64,000 nucleotides of DNA from Lonicera japonica. Its lineage: Eukaryota; Streptophyta; Magnoliopsida; Dipsacales; Caprifoliaceae. A model generated the notes under the pieces. That model had not been told where the DNA came from. It ran no database searches and saw nothing but the letters and a program-made list of their open reading frames with translations. The stretch is taken from the NCBI GenBank assembly GCA_021464415.1, contig CM038466.1:278001-342000 (forward strand), in the 5' to 3' direction. Positions 34,612 through 46,000 of this stretch are shown piece by piece. The stretch's first letter is position 1; every line of letters starts with the position of its first letter. The position numbers and the translations under genes are program-made.

Positions 34612-34707
34612 AAGGGGGCATCCCACACCGGAAGTTGGGGGATCCTTGGAGACCCATATAAGTAAGATATGGTCGCTAATTAAGTACGAGGCCTTTTGGG
34701 TAGCTCA

Positions 34708-34795
34708 CTGGCTTCGGATCCCATAAGAACTCCGAAGTTAAGCGTGCTTGGACAAGAGAAATCCAGGGATGGGTGACCCCCTGGGAAGCTGGTCG
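34708..34795 (+). promoter_or_regulatory. 5S rRNA-like internal Pol III promoter within the Cassandra LTR
   Basis: Box A-like AGTTAAGCGTGCTTGG, intermediate GGGATG and box C-like GGGTGACCCCCTGGGAAG occur in the 5S order and spacing. The 5' and 3' flanks do not make a complete 5S gene. Confidence 0.8.
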
Positions 34796-35124
34796 TGAGC
34801 TCCCAGAAACAAAGCCGTGAGGGTAGATGTCCTGGGGCTGAGGCCTGGCTAGGACGCTACCCAGAGCGGACAATATCGTACTGAGGTGCGACCGGGTCGT
34901 TACACGCAGGGGCTGGGGGAGTCAGTGCAAAAACAGGGGTCGGAGACGATCTATCTCTTGAACTGTACGAAAGGGATTTTCTTTGAGCTATCAATATGTC
35001 AATCTAGACCTGGAAGAGCAGTTTGTTGAGCCACTAAGGCTATCAAGGGGTCTGTTTGGGTGTTTTCTGACTGGGACATGGCAAAAGTATGGTTTTTTTA
35101 GAAGCGTGTGACTTTAAGAAAATG

Positions 35125-35146
35125 TCTTTCTCACAGACGGCGCCAA
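35125..35146 (-). promoter_or_regulatory. Primer-binding site of the Tat element
   Basis: On the minus strand, TTTGGCGCCGTCTGTGAG lies immediately after the 5' LTR end. Elements of the Tat group commonly carry TGGCGCCGTCTGTGGG. I do not assign the tRNA. Confidence 0.8.
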
Positions 35147-35148
35147 AC

Positions 35149-36067
35149 TGATGGTGTCAAAATCTAGAACAGATAGTTAACGACTGATCAATCAATGAAT
35201 AATGGTGGATTAAAGGTTTAATAACGGATTGTAACTATGAATAGTGTTTGTGAACAGTACTACCGTATATGTGAACAGTGACTGTGAATAGTACCACCGT
35301 TTATGTGAACAGTGATTGTGAACAATATCACCGTGTATGTGAACAGTGACTGTGAACAGTGACTGTGAACAGTACTACCGTATATGTGAACAGTGACTGT
35401 GAACAGTGCCGACAGAAACTGATTAAAAACGAATATGAACACGAGACATTTTTTATTAAGGTAGGTTCCTCCGGTAGCGCTTATACTAGTTCGGCAGTAC
35501 GTCCTCCTTTTGTGTGTGCTTGCTTTGTATTAGCTCAAAGACAATCAATTTGGATGATAATACAAGCTACCAATCTCTCTCTCTCTCTCTCTCTTTCTAT
35601 AATTTTCTTAATTCTATTTATAAGTATAGAATTATGATTACAAATATTTCAGCAGAATAAATAATAAACTGTGTAAGAAAGAGAGCGTATAAGGATTGAT
35701 ATTTTTTGGGGTATGAAAAGAGAGAGTATAAGACCCTCGAAAATTGGCTTGTATTTATATTGCCAATGATTTTATATCTCTTAGAAGAGATGGATGGATA
35801 TTGAGAGAGAAAAGAAGATATGTTTTTTTGGTGTGTTTTTGGATGGATGAATGATGAGGTATTTATAGGTAAATGTAGAATGGCAAAAATGTAAATTTGG
35901 TAAAAATGAAGGGCAAAAAGGTAATTTTTGGTGGAGGTGTGGTAGGTATAGTAGGTGTGGAGGTAAAAATGAGATTTTACTGAAGGTAAAAAATAGAATT
36001 TTACTGGAGGTAAAATTGTTGAATTATCTTTGTAAGTCAATGGTAAAATTAATATTTAACCCCATCA
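35149..36067 (-). repeat. Tat 5' LTR
   Basis: 919 bp. The TGTGAACAGT minisatellite (35240-35410) is expanded relative to the 3' LTR, and a (CT)n run lies at about 35576-35594. The GGTAGGTGTGG array is shorter here (35936-35962). Confidence 0.9.
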
Positions 36068-36072
36068 AGATT

Positions 36073-36258
36073 AATTTTTAGTGATGGACTTTTAGTGACA
36101 AAATATTTGTTGCAAATATAATGTCTTGTTTTAAGCATGCTCTTATCATTAGAGTGCCTAAATTATATGTGTGCTCTTATAAATTTTAAATTAAAATACA
36201 GATTGCCTAAAAAATGAGTGTTTAAATTAGAATATCAAGATGCTTTTACCTAGCACCC
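36073..36258. mobile_element. MULE right end with terminal inverted repeat
   Basis: Remaining 3' portion of the MULE. The terminal repeat is 36216-36258, abutting the right GTCAAAAAA. It ends about 380 bp before the ABC1K3 start codon. Confidence 0.88.
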
Positions 36259-36640
36259 GTCAAAAAAATATAGCAGTTAAAACAAAGAGTTAAGAGAATT
36301 GAACTTTTATTAAATAGAGGCAACTTAACACTTGAGCTAGAAATCAACATTTTATATATTTGGCTGAACTATTCTTACATTTATAAAGAAAAAAAATCGT
36401 ATAGGTTAGACCATAATCGAGACAAAATTCGGTTGAGGAGAGCGGCGTGACACGCACACAAGTAGAGACGGGAGAAGGTGAACGGTATAATAATAAGACC
36501 CAGAAGAAAAACTAGAATTCAGTAGAAAGAAAGCGACAAAATAAAATCCTTCTTCACCCAGCACCATCTCCCTCCATTACTCGTTCCCTCGTTCATTCTC
36601 AACTACAATTGGTTTCTGTTCCTTAGAATAATAGCAAAGG
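36259..36640 (+). promoter_or_regulatory. ABC1K3 proximal promoter and 5' leader
   Basis: 36268-36468 has a diverged copy in D1 (about 9595-9831). The leader proper (about 36485-36640) has an inverted copy at 9873-11310. TATAATAA at 36486-36493 is a possible TATA element about 150 bp before the ATG, and CT-rich sequence follows at 36550-36600. The MULE end sits at 36258, so all regulatory DNA further upstream has been moved at least 15.8 kb away. Confidence 0.55.
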
Positions 36641-37006
36641 ATGAGTGTGTCTGTAATCGACGGCCATCCGTTAGCTTTATCGTCGTCTTTGGGCTGGGTT
36701 ACCATTTTGAGGCCCAAGGGGAGGAGCAATCACAGTAAATGGAGGAGGAGCAAAGTACCCTGCAGAGTCCGAGCGGCTCTAGTGGAGGCTAGACCTCGAC
36801 CGGTGCCTGCAATTAGAGATGGTACAGATGCTAGTGCTGCTGCTGCGGTTTCAGTCCTGAGATTGGGAGGGGTCTCCTCAATTACTTCTGGCAGGAATCG
36901 CACTGACGATATGCAAGCCGAAGCTAAAGCCATGGCCCGTGCTGCCAATGCTTCTGTCTACACTCCCGAACTTCTTGCCACAAAATACGGATCTCGCCCT
37001 TTCAAG
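36641..37006 (+). CDS. ABC1K3: ABC1K3 exon 1 (transit peptide and N-terminus)
   Basis: 122 codons, phase 0, donor AAG|GTCAAC. The start is fixed by the first in-frame ATG and by its conservation in the inverted copy at 9872. Ends in the GSRPFK segment that precedes the kinase in ABC1K3. Confidence 0.93.
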
Positions 37007-40000
37007 GTCAACTACAACAACCCCGCCCGCCCACCCCAACCAACCCAACCCAACCCACAAAAGAAAAAAAAATCCTTTTAATAGGGTTCTTCTTGCCTGC
37101 AGTTGACCACCCACAGTTCATCTCTGGTTACACATATATACATGTGTGCTTGTATTGAATGTTATTTTGCCCTACTTTTTTTTTTTATTCAGGTACTGCG
37201 GAGGACTCTCCAAATATTTTTTGGCCTTGGTTCTTTTGCCTTCAAACTGTGGCTGGACCAGTTGCAAGGTCAACTCGATCAGAACAGAAGACTGCGAGCC
37301 GTTGAGCTAAGGAACATTTTTACGGGATTGGGGCCAACTTTTGTTAAAATAGGCCAGGGCTTGTCCACCAGGCCCGATCTGTGTCCGCCTGAATTCCTGG
37401 AGGAGCTTTCGGAACTGCAGGTATATACCTCTTTTATTACTAAACTAATTTATCTTCCATGTATATACCATATACTAGATACTATGCTACACCCCTTCTC
37501 AAGCAACTCAATGGATTCCCTCCAAATTACTCATTGCACCTTACAAACCACTTGAATTATGCCACACAATAAAGTCTGGCAACACTACATTCGCGGTAGA
37601 CCACCATGATGATGCCTCATCAAAGACAACATGTGGCTAACTTTATTACTTCCGAAGTGGCCTCTAATAAGCAACGTTAATTGAGCATAAATTTTTAATT
37701 GCTTTGAACACCGCCTGCCATCATTAATTTTATAGTAGCACTCCCCTGTAACAAGAATTGCCAAATTCAGATGAATTTGACAAAGATCCTTAAATGGTAG
37801 AGGAAGTGGTTTAGCCACTACGTCTAGTGGTTGAATCATACTTTCTTTTTCAGGTGATAGATGTGATACCGATAATTACTTCCTTTGTCCCAAATTAAGC
37901 GCCCTGATTTCTTTTTGGACGTCCCAAATTAAGACTCACATTTTTTAGGGACATAATCAATGGACCAAATTTAATGATAGCAAAGTGTTTCATTCTTGAT
38001 CATTGATTCCCTCAAAAGTACTTTTTTTAACATCCTACGCTATTACATTGAAGTTACTACTTTACTCAATATGTGATAAAGTCAAAACGTAATTCTTATT
38101 ATGGGACAGACCGACAGAGACAATGTTACTTATTTTCAGAAATAGCATGTTGTATTCACACATGTACAGTTTGTCAAAATCTGAACTTGAGTCAAAAGGT
38201 CACAATTATACCCAACTCAATAAAGCCTTGTCACCTGGTGCTTTTCTCTAATTGTGTCCGTTGGAAAACGTAATTAGGGTTTTGGCATAATCCAACTGGA
38301 GGCCACAACATATATTTATATAAATAAATTAGGGATGTTATGGGTGTGGGATATATTTGTTATGTGGGATACTAGAACTGTTAGGGGTGTTGAGGTTTTA
38401 TTGGGAGTATTTACGATCTCAGTCAAACTTAGTCTAGTGGGTGGGGGAAGAGTTTGGTGGTTCTCGGGAATATACGGTCCATGTAGGTCTAGGGAGAGAT
38501 TGGAATTTTGGGAGGAATTAGCAGGTCTGTATGGATTATGTGCTAAGTGTTGGTGTGTCGGGGAGGTGGGATTTTAATGTGGTGAGATTCCCATCAGAAA
38601 AGTTGAATGGTGGTAGAATCACACGTAACATGAGAGATTTTGACACATTCATTAGGGAGACTGGTGTGAGAGATATAACACTTAATAATACAGAGTTCAC
38701 GTGGTCAAACATGACACATTCATTCGGTTTCGGTTTTTCTTTTCTAAAACTGCCCCGAATATATATATATATATATAAATTATTATTTTATATAAAAAAT
38801 ATATATGTTTCTAACAAAAACCTAACCCTAAAGCCTTTACGCTACGCTTATTCCCCTTCCCCCCTTCGCAGCCGCCTCTCACTCTCAGTCTCCCCCTCTC
38901 TCTAAGACTCTAGCCCACCAGCTCTCCTCCATCAACTTCCATAGCTCCGGTGCAGCACGGCGGCCCAATCCGCCTCCTCCCTTGTGTTCTTAAAAAAGTA
39001 GTGAGTTGATGTTAATATTCTTTTTTATTTTAGGTCCATCATGAATCAAGTTGTTCAAGACGAGAACATTATATCCGCGACACCGTCCAATTCTACACCT
39101 ACGCCAACTTCTATTGGTGCATTATGTGTAAGAAGGTGGGAGAATCTGTGGATCACATTATGTTGCATTGTGACTTTGTTAAGCATATTTGGGCTAAATT
39201 GTGGGATCTGTTCGGAGTAATAGGGGCTTTCCTGTCTAGATGGGCAAACCTTCATCGTCATAAAATGGAAATTCAAGCAGCATGGCAAGAAAATTAAAGT
39301 GTTGTGGAGATTTTGATGATGGCTGTAGCTTGGCTTGAAAGGAATATAAGAGTGATCAATGAAAGATGGAGTAGTACAGAGTAGTTATGGTGTCATGCTC
39401 GGTTTCTCATGGGCTTATGGGCAAGGGCTTCAAAAAATCTCGAGATCATAGACCAATATTTATTCTGTTTAGATTGTCTTGTTGCCTAGGACAGTACTTT
39501 GTTTAGTTAGCAGGGTGTTTCGTTTTTTATTACTTAATCAAGATTTTTCAAGATTTGATATCCATGGATGCCTCATCCTCTAAATCAAAGTGATCATTGT
39601 AAAATATTCCTTATTTACAAAATTGTTTGTTTCCTATAAAAAAAACTCCTAATAAAGGACTAAATCTAAAATATTCCTTATCTATGGGAACTACAAAAGA
39701 TACCTAAAACACCTCATAGCCTAATATTAATAAATAAAATATTATTTCCAACAGTGTCCAAAGCATTTACAAGACATTCTTTTAACTTCTCATATGAGAT
39801 GGAGTTTGTGGTAGATAATAAAATTGATCAAGAGGAGTTTGCCTGTGGAGCTGGCTATGTTCTTTGTTTATTGTTATCATAAATGGGAGGCTAGAAGGAA
39901 GTTTATGAATAGTAGGGATGTTTGGGAAGGGGTCCTTGATCCCCCTGTTTGACTTAATTTAATGGCAAACTTGTTCTTTTTCTTTCGTTAAGAAGCAAAT

Positions 40001-43000
40001 AATAATGAACAAAATAAATAAATACATCATACTAGTCAAGGATTAGTAGGCCCCCAAAGGTAAAATAGGAGGAAAAAAGGTTTCAATAAAGCTACCAAAG
40101 CAGTCCAAACCAAAGTAGAACATAAAAGAACCACAGCTCCATAGATTCGTCTCAAGCTAACCTGTCACTCTAACACAATTGATAAGGGACATTTGAATTT
40201 TCTTGATGGCTCCTCCTTTGAACTTTTGCTGACTCAAGATTGGAACAACCTCTCTAATCATTTGGCTATCCCTTGGTCTCTCTACTCAAGAAGAATGTTT
40301 CCTAGTGAGCCATAAGGGGATATTTGCAACCTTTTATAGGTTAGGGGAGTATAAGATTATTTGCATACAAAGGGTAATTGCTACCAGTGTGCTGGTTAAG
40401 GGGTTCTTTGGCAAGTGACCCTTTTTCTTATTGACGAATTCTAACAAGAGGGATCTTGTCCTATTTGTTAGAGGGATGCTATAAAATTTTTAGCCCCACT
40501 TCCTAACAGCATGAGATTATAGACGGTGATTTGACATGGGTTTTACTAGAGGTTAACTGTTAACCTATACTATAGAGTTAAAACTTACCAAAACTCCAGA
40601 GCAGGTTCTATGGCCATAAAATTTATCACCAGGTAGACGGAAAAGGATAAAATACTCTATGCTCAGAAAGTCAAGGATATTGAGCTAAATTGCTGTTTCT
40701 AGCCCATGATAACAAGAATGTCACAGGCCTCTTGGTTGAGTATCGGTATGCTGATATTCTTGCTTCATTTACCTAACCCTAGTTGGGTCATTGTTGGTTC
40801 TGTCTCATTGCCATGGATGCTTGTGCTCCAGACAATGGTTATGTAACAAATTGGTTGACAAACCTTCATTTGTTGCTGATGCTTGATGTATTATTACATG
40901 CATGTATGACGATTCTCAATAGCTCAACGAATGTTTTCTTTCTTTCATTTGTTTAAGCTATGCCATGAATAGTCCTGAACGTGCGGACACATAGTTGTAC
41001 TACTGCAACACTGCAATGCACTGACACCTCTGACTACCAAGACTTGAAAGTTGGAGAGCATGATATAATTTGTTGCCATCTACCTAACAGTTTAAGCTTT
41101 TGGGAGAGATGTTGGGATTTATCCATTGTTATATTTTCAATTTTTCATGGGCAAATGATTAGGATCTGTAGTGACACTTATTCCAGTTAATTAGAGTGTT
41201 GGGGTACCTGCTTTTAGCTTTTAATGTGGCCACAATGAGTGGAGGTTAACTTTACTATAACATTTACTCGCTGCTTTATGATTGAGCAGGATGCTTTGCC
41301 GACATTTCCAGATGCAGAGGCATTTTTTTGCATTGAGAGAGAGTTGGGACTACCCCTTGATTCTATATACTCATCAATATCTGCATCCCCAATTGCTGCA
41401 GCCAGTCTAGGACAAGTTTATAAAGCTCAGCTGAAATATTCTGGGCAGGTTGTTGCTGTGAAGGTGCAACGTCCTGGTATTGAAGAATCTATTGGATTAG
41501 ACTTTTACCTGATAAGGGGTCTTGGGTTTCTCATAAATAAATATGTTGACATAGTCTCTAGTGATGTTGTCGCACTTATTGATGAATTTGCTCGTAGAGT
41601 TTATCAAGAGCTCAACTATGTGCAGGTTAGTGTCCTCCATGCTTTTGCACACCCAAAAAAGCACATGCCCACAATTTTTCACATCTTATATCTGGCGATG
41701 TACTTGACCTGGGCGAAGTAGAAAAACTAAAGCTTTGGTGACTGGTACAATTTGCCCTTGGGTTTGAATGTTAATTTTGACAGGTCTATGCAGGAGGGGC
41801 AGAATGCAAGGAGGTTTAGAAAGTTGTATGCTGACAAAGCAGACGTCTTTGTACCGGACATATTCTGGGATTACACGAGTGGGAAAGTATTGACAATGGA
41901 GTGGGTTGAAGGTGTCAAGTTGAATGAGCAGGATGCGATAGAGTCTCAAGGTTTAAAAGTTTTGGATCTGGTAAATACAGGTATCCAGTGCAGCCTCAGA
42001 CAGCTACTTGAGTATGGGTATTTTCATGCAGATCCTCATCCTGGAAATTTGTTGGCGACACCTGAGGGAAAGCTTGCATTTCTTGATTTTGGAATGATGA
42101 GTGAGACCCCTGAAGAAGCAAGATTTGCTATCATCGGTCATGTTGTTCATATGGTCAATCGGGACTATGAAGCCATGGCCCGTGATTACTATGCATTAGA
42201 TTTTTTGTCCCCTGATGTAGATGTTTCTCCTATTGTACCAGCACTTCGGAACTTCTTTGATGGTGCACTGAATTCAACTGTGAGCGAACTAAACTTTAAA
42301 ACCATAGTGGATGGTTTGGGTGCGGTTCTTTATCAATATCCATTTAATGGTGAGCTGCTTCTGTTCTTATTGATCAATGACTAATTTATGCTATTTCATC
42401 TGTTGGCTGCTGCTTGATAATCTTTTGAGTGGCCATGGTAACCTTAGCCAATAGGCCCTTGATTTCATGTATTGCAATAGATCTGGCGTTTGCGACTAAC
42501 TTCTTTTAACTTCAAAAATTAGACTATAGTAGTAAATTTGCATAATAACCATGACGAGGATATGACCAGAGAAATGATAACAAACCAATTACAAGTTGAG
42601 CCTTAATGAATTCGGGTGACCCGCTAGACCCGTTAAAAACCTTTTCAACTTTTAATAGAATTAAAGTTTATTGAATCACGTTAGGGTTTGTATCTATCTT
42701 AGGATGTATGAATATTTATCCCTTCTTTTGTAATAATCAATTTTTTTAATAAATATTTTTTACTTAAAAGGGTACTAGTGGATTGTGTCACCTGATAACA
42801 AATTGAGTCGTGTACAAATTCGGAAAACATCACTTGATAGCTTATTAGGTCATGTTGGGGTGGAGGGAAAAAAATGCCTGCCTTTGTTAAGACCTCACAC
42901 TAACTGACTTGTTGCTAGGTCTACAACCAAGATACAAGGTCGTTGACTTGGCTCATCTTTTTTTTGTACTACCAAAAAATAAAGTACAATTTTCCACAAT

Positions 43001-46000
43001 ATTCTATTGTCGCTTATTTGATATGTCAAATTTCTTGCAGTTCCAGCTTACTATGCTTTGATATTGAGGTCACTTACTGTTCTAGAAGGTCTAGCCCTAT
43101 ATGCTGACCCTAATTTTAAGGTGCTGGCGGCTTCATATCCATATTTCGCTAAAAGGCTCCTAACAGATCCAAATCCATATCTCAGAGATGCTCTTATTGA
43201 GTTGCTTTTTAAGGATGGGAGGTTCAGGCATGTATTTTACTGCATTATTAATTTGTATTCAGTTCCATCTCAACTCGGTGATATATCTGTGTGAAGTGCG
43301 CTGGATCGAGTTTAAGTTTTTATTGCTCTGCTACAGGTGGAATAGACTAGAAAACCTGCTTGTTCAGGGGAAAAGAGATAGAGATTTCTCTGCGAAAGAT
43401 GCTTTACAACCTGTCCTGAAGCTATTGTTGGGACCTGATGGTGAAGAACTCAGGGATTTAGTTATTAAAGAGGCTGTCCGTGTCACTGAGGCTGTTATTA
43501 TGGGTTCAGTTATTGACACATACAACTCCATCCCTGGTCCTTTGAAGACTTTTATATTCAGCGTTAATTCGACTGGCTCTTCTTTAACAAACGAACAGGA
43601 AAGAATGATGGAGCTTAGAGAACAAGTATTTAGGATTTGGGGTCTTCTACAATCTTCTGAGAGTTTCAATCCTGCTCTTTTGCAGCCTATATTACAGGTT
43701 AGAAGCAACTTCTGTTTTATTACAATTTTTATTCTTGGGTGGATTTGATTTTGTTGGTTTCTTTTAGAAATAAACCAGGCTTCAAAGAAATAAACTTACT
43801 TCTATGATCCTTTTAGATCAGTCATTGAAGAGAAGAAAAGGAAGGAGGAAAAGAGAGAGAAAGTACAAATGAGACTACTAGTGAGAACCCTTAGAGAATC
43901 CTGTGAGATTGCATAATCGGAGAGTGTAAATGTGCAACATAGTTTAGGATCCGTCTGTTAAAAATGTCAAAGAGGTTAGTTGAGATGAACTCACTATAAG
44001 ATAAAATAAAGACGAAAATCGGATATAGACACCCACTTCTAGTGGGTGAAAACCTCAAAATTGGTTTATTTTGAGGAAAACCAGACTTTAAAGAAAGTCC
44101 AACAAGAACTCTTTGTAATTCTCTATAACATTTGATGTCTATTATCTGTAGGAGCTACAAATACACTATAGATAGAGTCCTTCCAAAATATAACTACCCA
44201 CCACTTAACAAACTTTTATCCTAACTTACCACCAACACTAATTCAAGTTACTGACCACATCTCCTGCCAATTCTCCTAAAACTAACTACTAATATTAACC
44301 TCACATGAAATATAAAATTATAATACTAAATAAAATAAAAGATATTTCGTTTTGAAAATATGTGGCTATGTCATTCGGACTTCGTGGGTAAATTCAAGGA
44401 TTGGTGGGAGGAGAGCTCGGCACATGGGTGGGAGGGGTTCAAATTTATGAAGCGATTGGAGCAAGTAAAACATGAGGTGAAGAGGTGGAATACGGAGATG
44501 TTCGGGGATGTGAGGGTTAAAAAGGGCCAAATTCTTAGAAGAATTCAAGAAATTGATGATAAAGAGGTTAACAATTTGTTAGGCGATGACATGGTTAGTG
44601 AGAAAAGGAAGCTAAAGGAGGAGTTGGATGACTTATTATTAAAGGAAGAAATTTCATGGAATCAAAAGGCGAAGGTGAAAAGGGTAATAGAGTGGATGCA
44701 AATTATAGAATTTAGAGAGAACTATTATTCTTATTCCATAATGATAAAGAATGAAAACAATGCACCTTATATAGGAAATAAACACAACTCTTAATTAACC
44801 TAGAGTCCCTATTAAGGTGGGATTCTACTCACAAATAAAATAACATAAATAAAATAAATAATACTGAATTATCAATATTCTCCCTCAAGTTGGTGCGAAG
44901 ATATCCATCATGCCCAACTTGCTCACTTGAAATTCGAACGGTTGCCTTAACAGGCCCTTGGTCAAAATATTTGCAACTTGTTGATTAGACAGAACAAAGG
45001 GAGTGACGGAGAAACAATTATGGTTCCTTTGCCAACAACAACAGCGAAAGAACCATCAGCAATTTTAACTTTCTGATTTCCTGCACACGGAGTATATGAC
45101 GAAAAGAATTCCGAGATACCGGTCATGTGGTTAGTGGCCCCTGAATCTAATATCCAATTGCTCTGGGATTTGATACAGGCAATTGTAGCTATGAACTTAT
45201 TACTTGACTGAGCTATGGAACATGAGGAGCCAGAGTTTCCTAAGGAATGAGATTGAACCATTTTACACAGATGCTCCATTTGTTCCTTTGTGAATGGAAG
45301 TGGTTCTGAGGAAGAATGCTGCTCTGAATCTGTAGTGCTTGCTTGGAATGCTCGGGTTCCTCCCCTTGTTTTGTTATCCCGCTTTTTCCAATTTGCTGGT
45401 TTGCCATGAAGCTTCCAACAACTATCCGTAGTATGACCTGGCCACTTGCAATGATCACACCACAATCTCTGCTTTCCTCTCCGCTTATCACCATCTATTG
45501 CTTTATCAAGGACTACAAGTGCAGATCCTTCACTCTTTGCACGAGGTTCACGTTCGTCTCTCAACATCACAGATCGTCGAGCATCTTCTCTCCGTACCTT
45601 TGAAAACACCTCTCTAATAGTAGGCAATGGTATCCTGCCTAAAATTCGATCCCAAACTTCGTCTAGATCCTTGTTTAATCCAGCCAAGAAGACAAACACG
45701 CGACCTCGCTCAACTTTCTTTTTGTAACGAGCACTATCATTCGAGTTTTCCCATTCTTCGGTTTTAAACAAATCCAACTCTTGCCATATGGCCATCATGT
45801 CATGGTAGTAAGCTATAACCCCACGACCCCCTTGTTGCATCTTTCACAACCGGTTATTGAGTTCGAACATTTGAGAATGGTTGTCTAGGTCCGAGTACGT
45901 TTCCTTAACCGCTTGCCAGATATCTCGAGCGGTCGGCAGGAACATGTAGGGTTTACCAAGACCAGCCTCCATGGAATTAATCAACCACGAGGTAACCATC

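Larger units (their letters stand above)
34522..34904 (+). mobile_element. Cassandra-type solo LTR (TRIM) with 5S rRNA-like promoter
   Basis: 383 bp beginning TGTGACGCCC and ending GTCGTTACA, flanked by the perfect 5-bp duplication CGCAG (34517-34521 and 34905-34909). The middle (about 34708-34795) resembles plant 5S rRNA: GGATCCCATAAGAACTCCG, AGTTAAGCGTGCTTGG (box A region), GGGATGGGTGACC and CCTGGGAAG (box C region). The downstream GCGGACAATATCGTAC is, from memory, a Cassandra LTR hallmark. No internal region remains, so the element recombined to a solo LTR. It is the innermost insertion of the nest and is opposite in strand to the Tat genes. Confidence 0.9.
33034..35079 (-). pseudogene. 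Tat gag, broken by frameshifts and the Cassandra LTR
   Basis: The likely start ATG is at 35079-35077 (MSQSENTQTDPLIAL). The body is split by the Cassandra LTR (34522-34904). Further blocks are 34300-34037 (KAQLAEMMKTIG region), about 33800-33330 and 33322-33034, with the Tat-typical knuckle YCRYHKDHGHETDNCWKLKE near 33250-33310. Many frame changes are present. Confidence 0.75.
26050..36067 (-). mobile_element. Tat-lineage Ty3/gypsy retrotransposon with antisense extra gene
   Basis: Two direct LTRs (26050-26937, 888 bp, and 35149-36067, 919 bp) begin TGATGG and end CCCATCA. AGATT flanks both sides (26045-26049 and 36068-36072). On the minus strand the order is LTR, primer-binding site, gag, protease, RT, RNase H, second (plant-type) RNase H, integrase, then a + strand extra ORF, polypurine tract and LTR. 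The second RNase H marks the Tat lineage. All genes carry frame changes and gag is broken by a Cassandra LTR, so the copy is dead. It lies inside the MULE. Confidence 0.92.
20468..36258 (+). mobile_element. Mutator-like transposon (MULE) with OTU domain, host of the Tat element
   Basis: Terminal inverted repeats of 42-43 bp at 20468-20509 and 36216-36258 (outer ends GGGTGCTGG and its complement GGGTGCTAGG) are bracketed by the 9-bp duplication GTCAAAAAA (20459-20467 and 36259-36267). The empty site is intact in D1 near 9591. Removing the nested Tat element (26050-36067 plus one 5-bp duplication) leaves about 5.8 kb. The + strand encodes a MULE transposase followed in frame by an OTU-like region. 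The coding region is decayed, so the copy is probably no longer autonomous. Confidence 0.92.

Noticed and set aside
34708..34795. A functional 5S rRNA gene
   Set aside because: Only the promoter-bearing middle resembles 5S. The ends diverge, there is no T-run terminator in place, and the whole lies within a TG...CA unit with its own target duplication.
26050..36067. ORFs on the + strand of the Tat element other than 27295-28134
   Set aside because: They mirror gag, protease, RT or integrase on the minus strand and carry no motifs.
36730..37114. Minus-strand ORFs over ABC1K3 exon 1
   Set aside because: Complement of a conserved coding exon; no independent motif.
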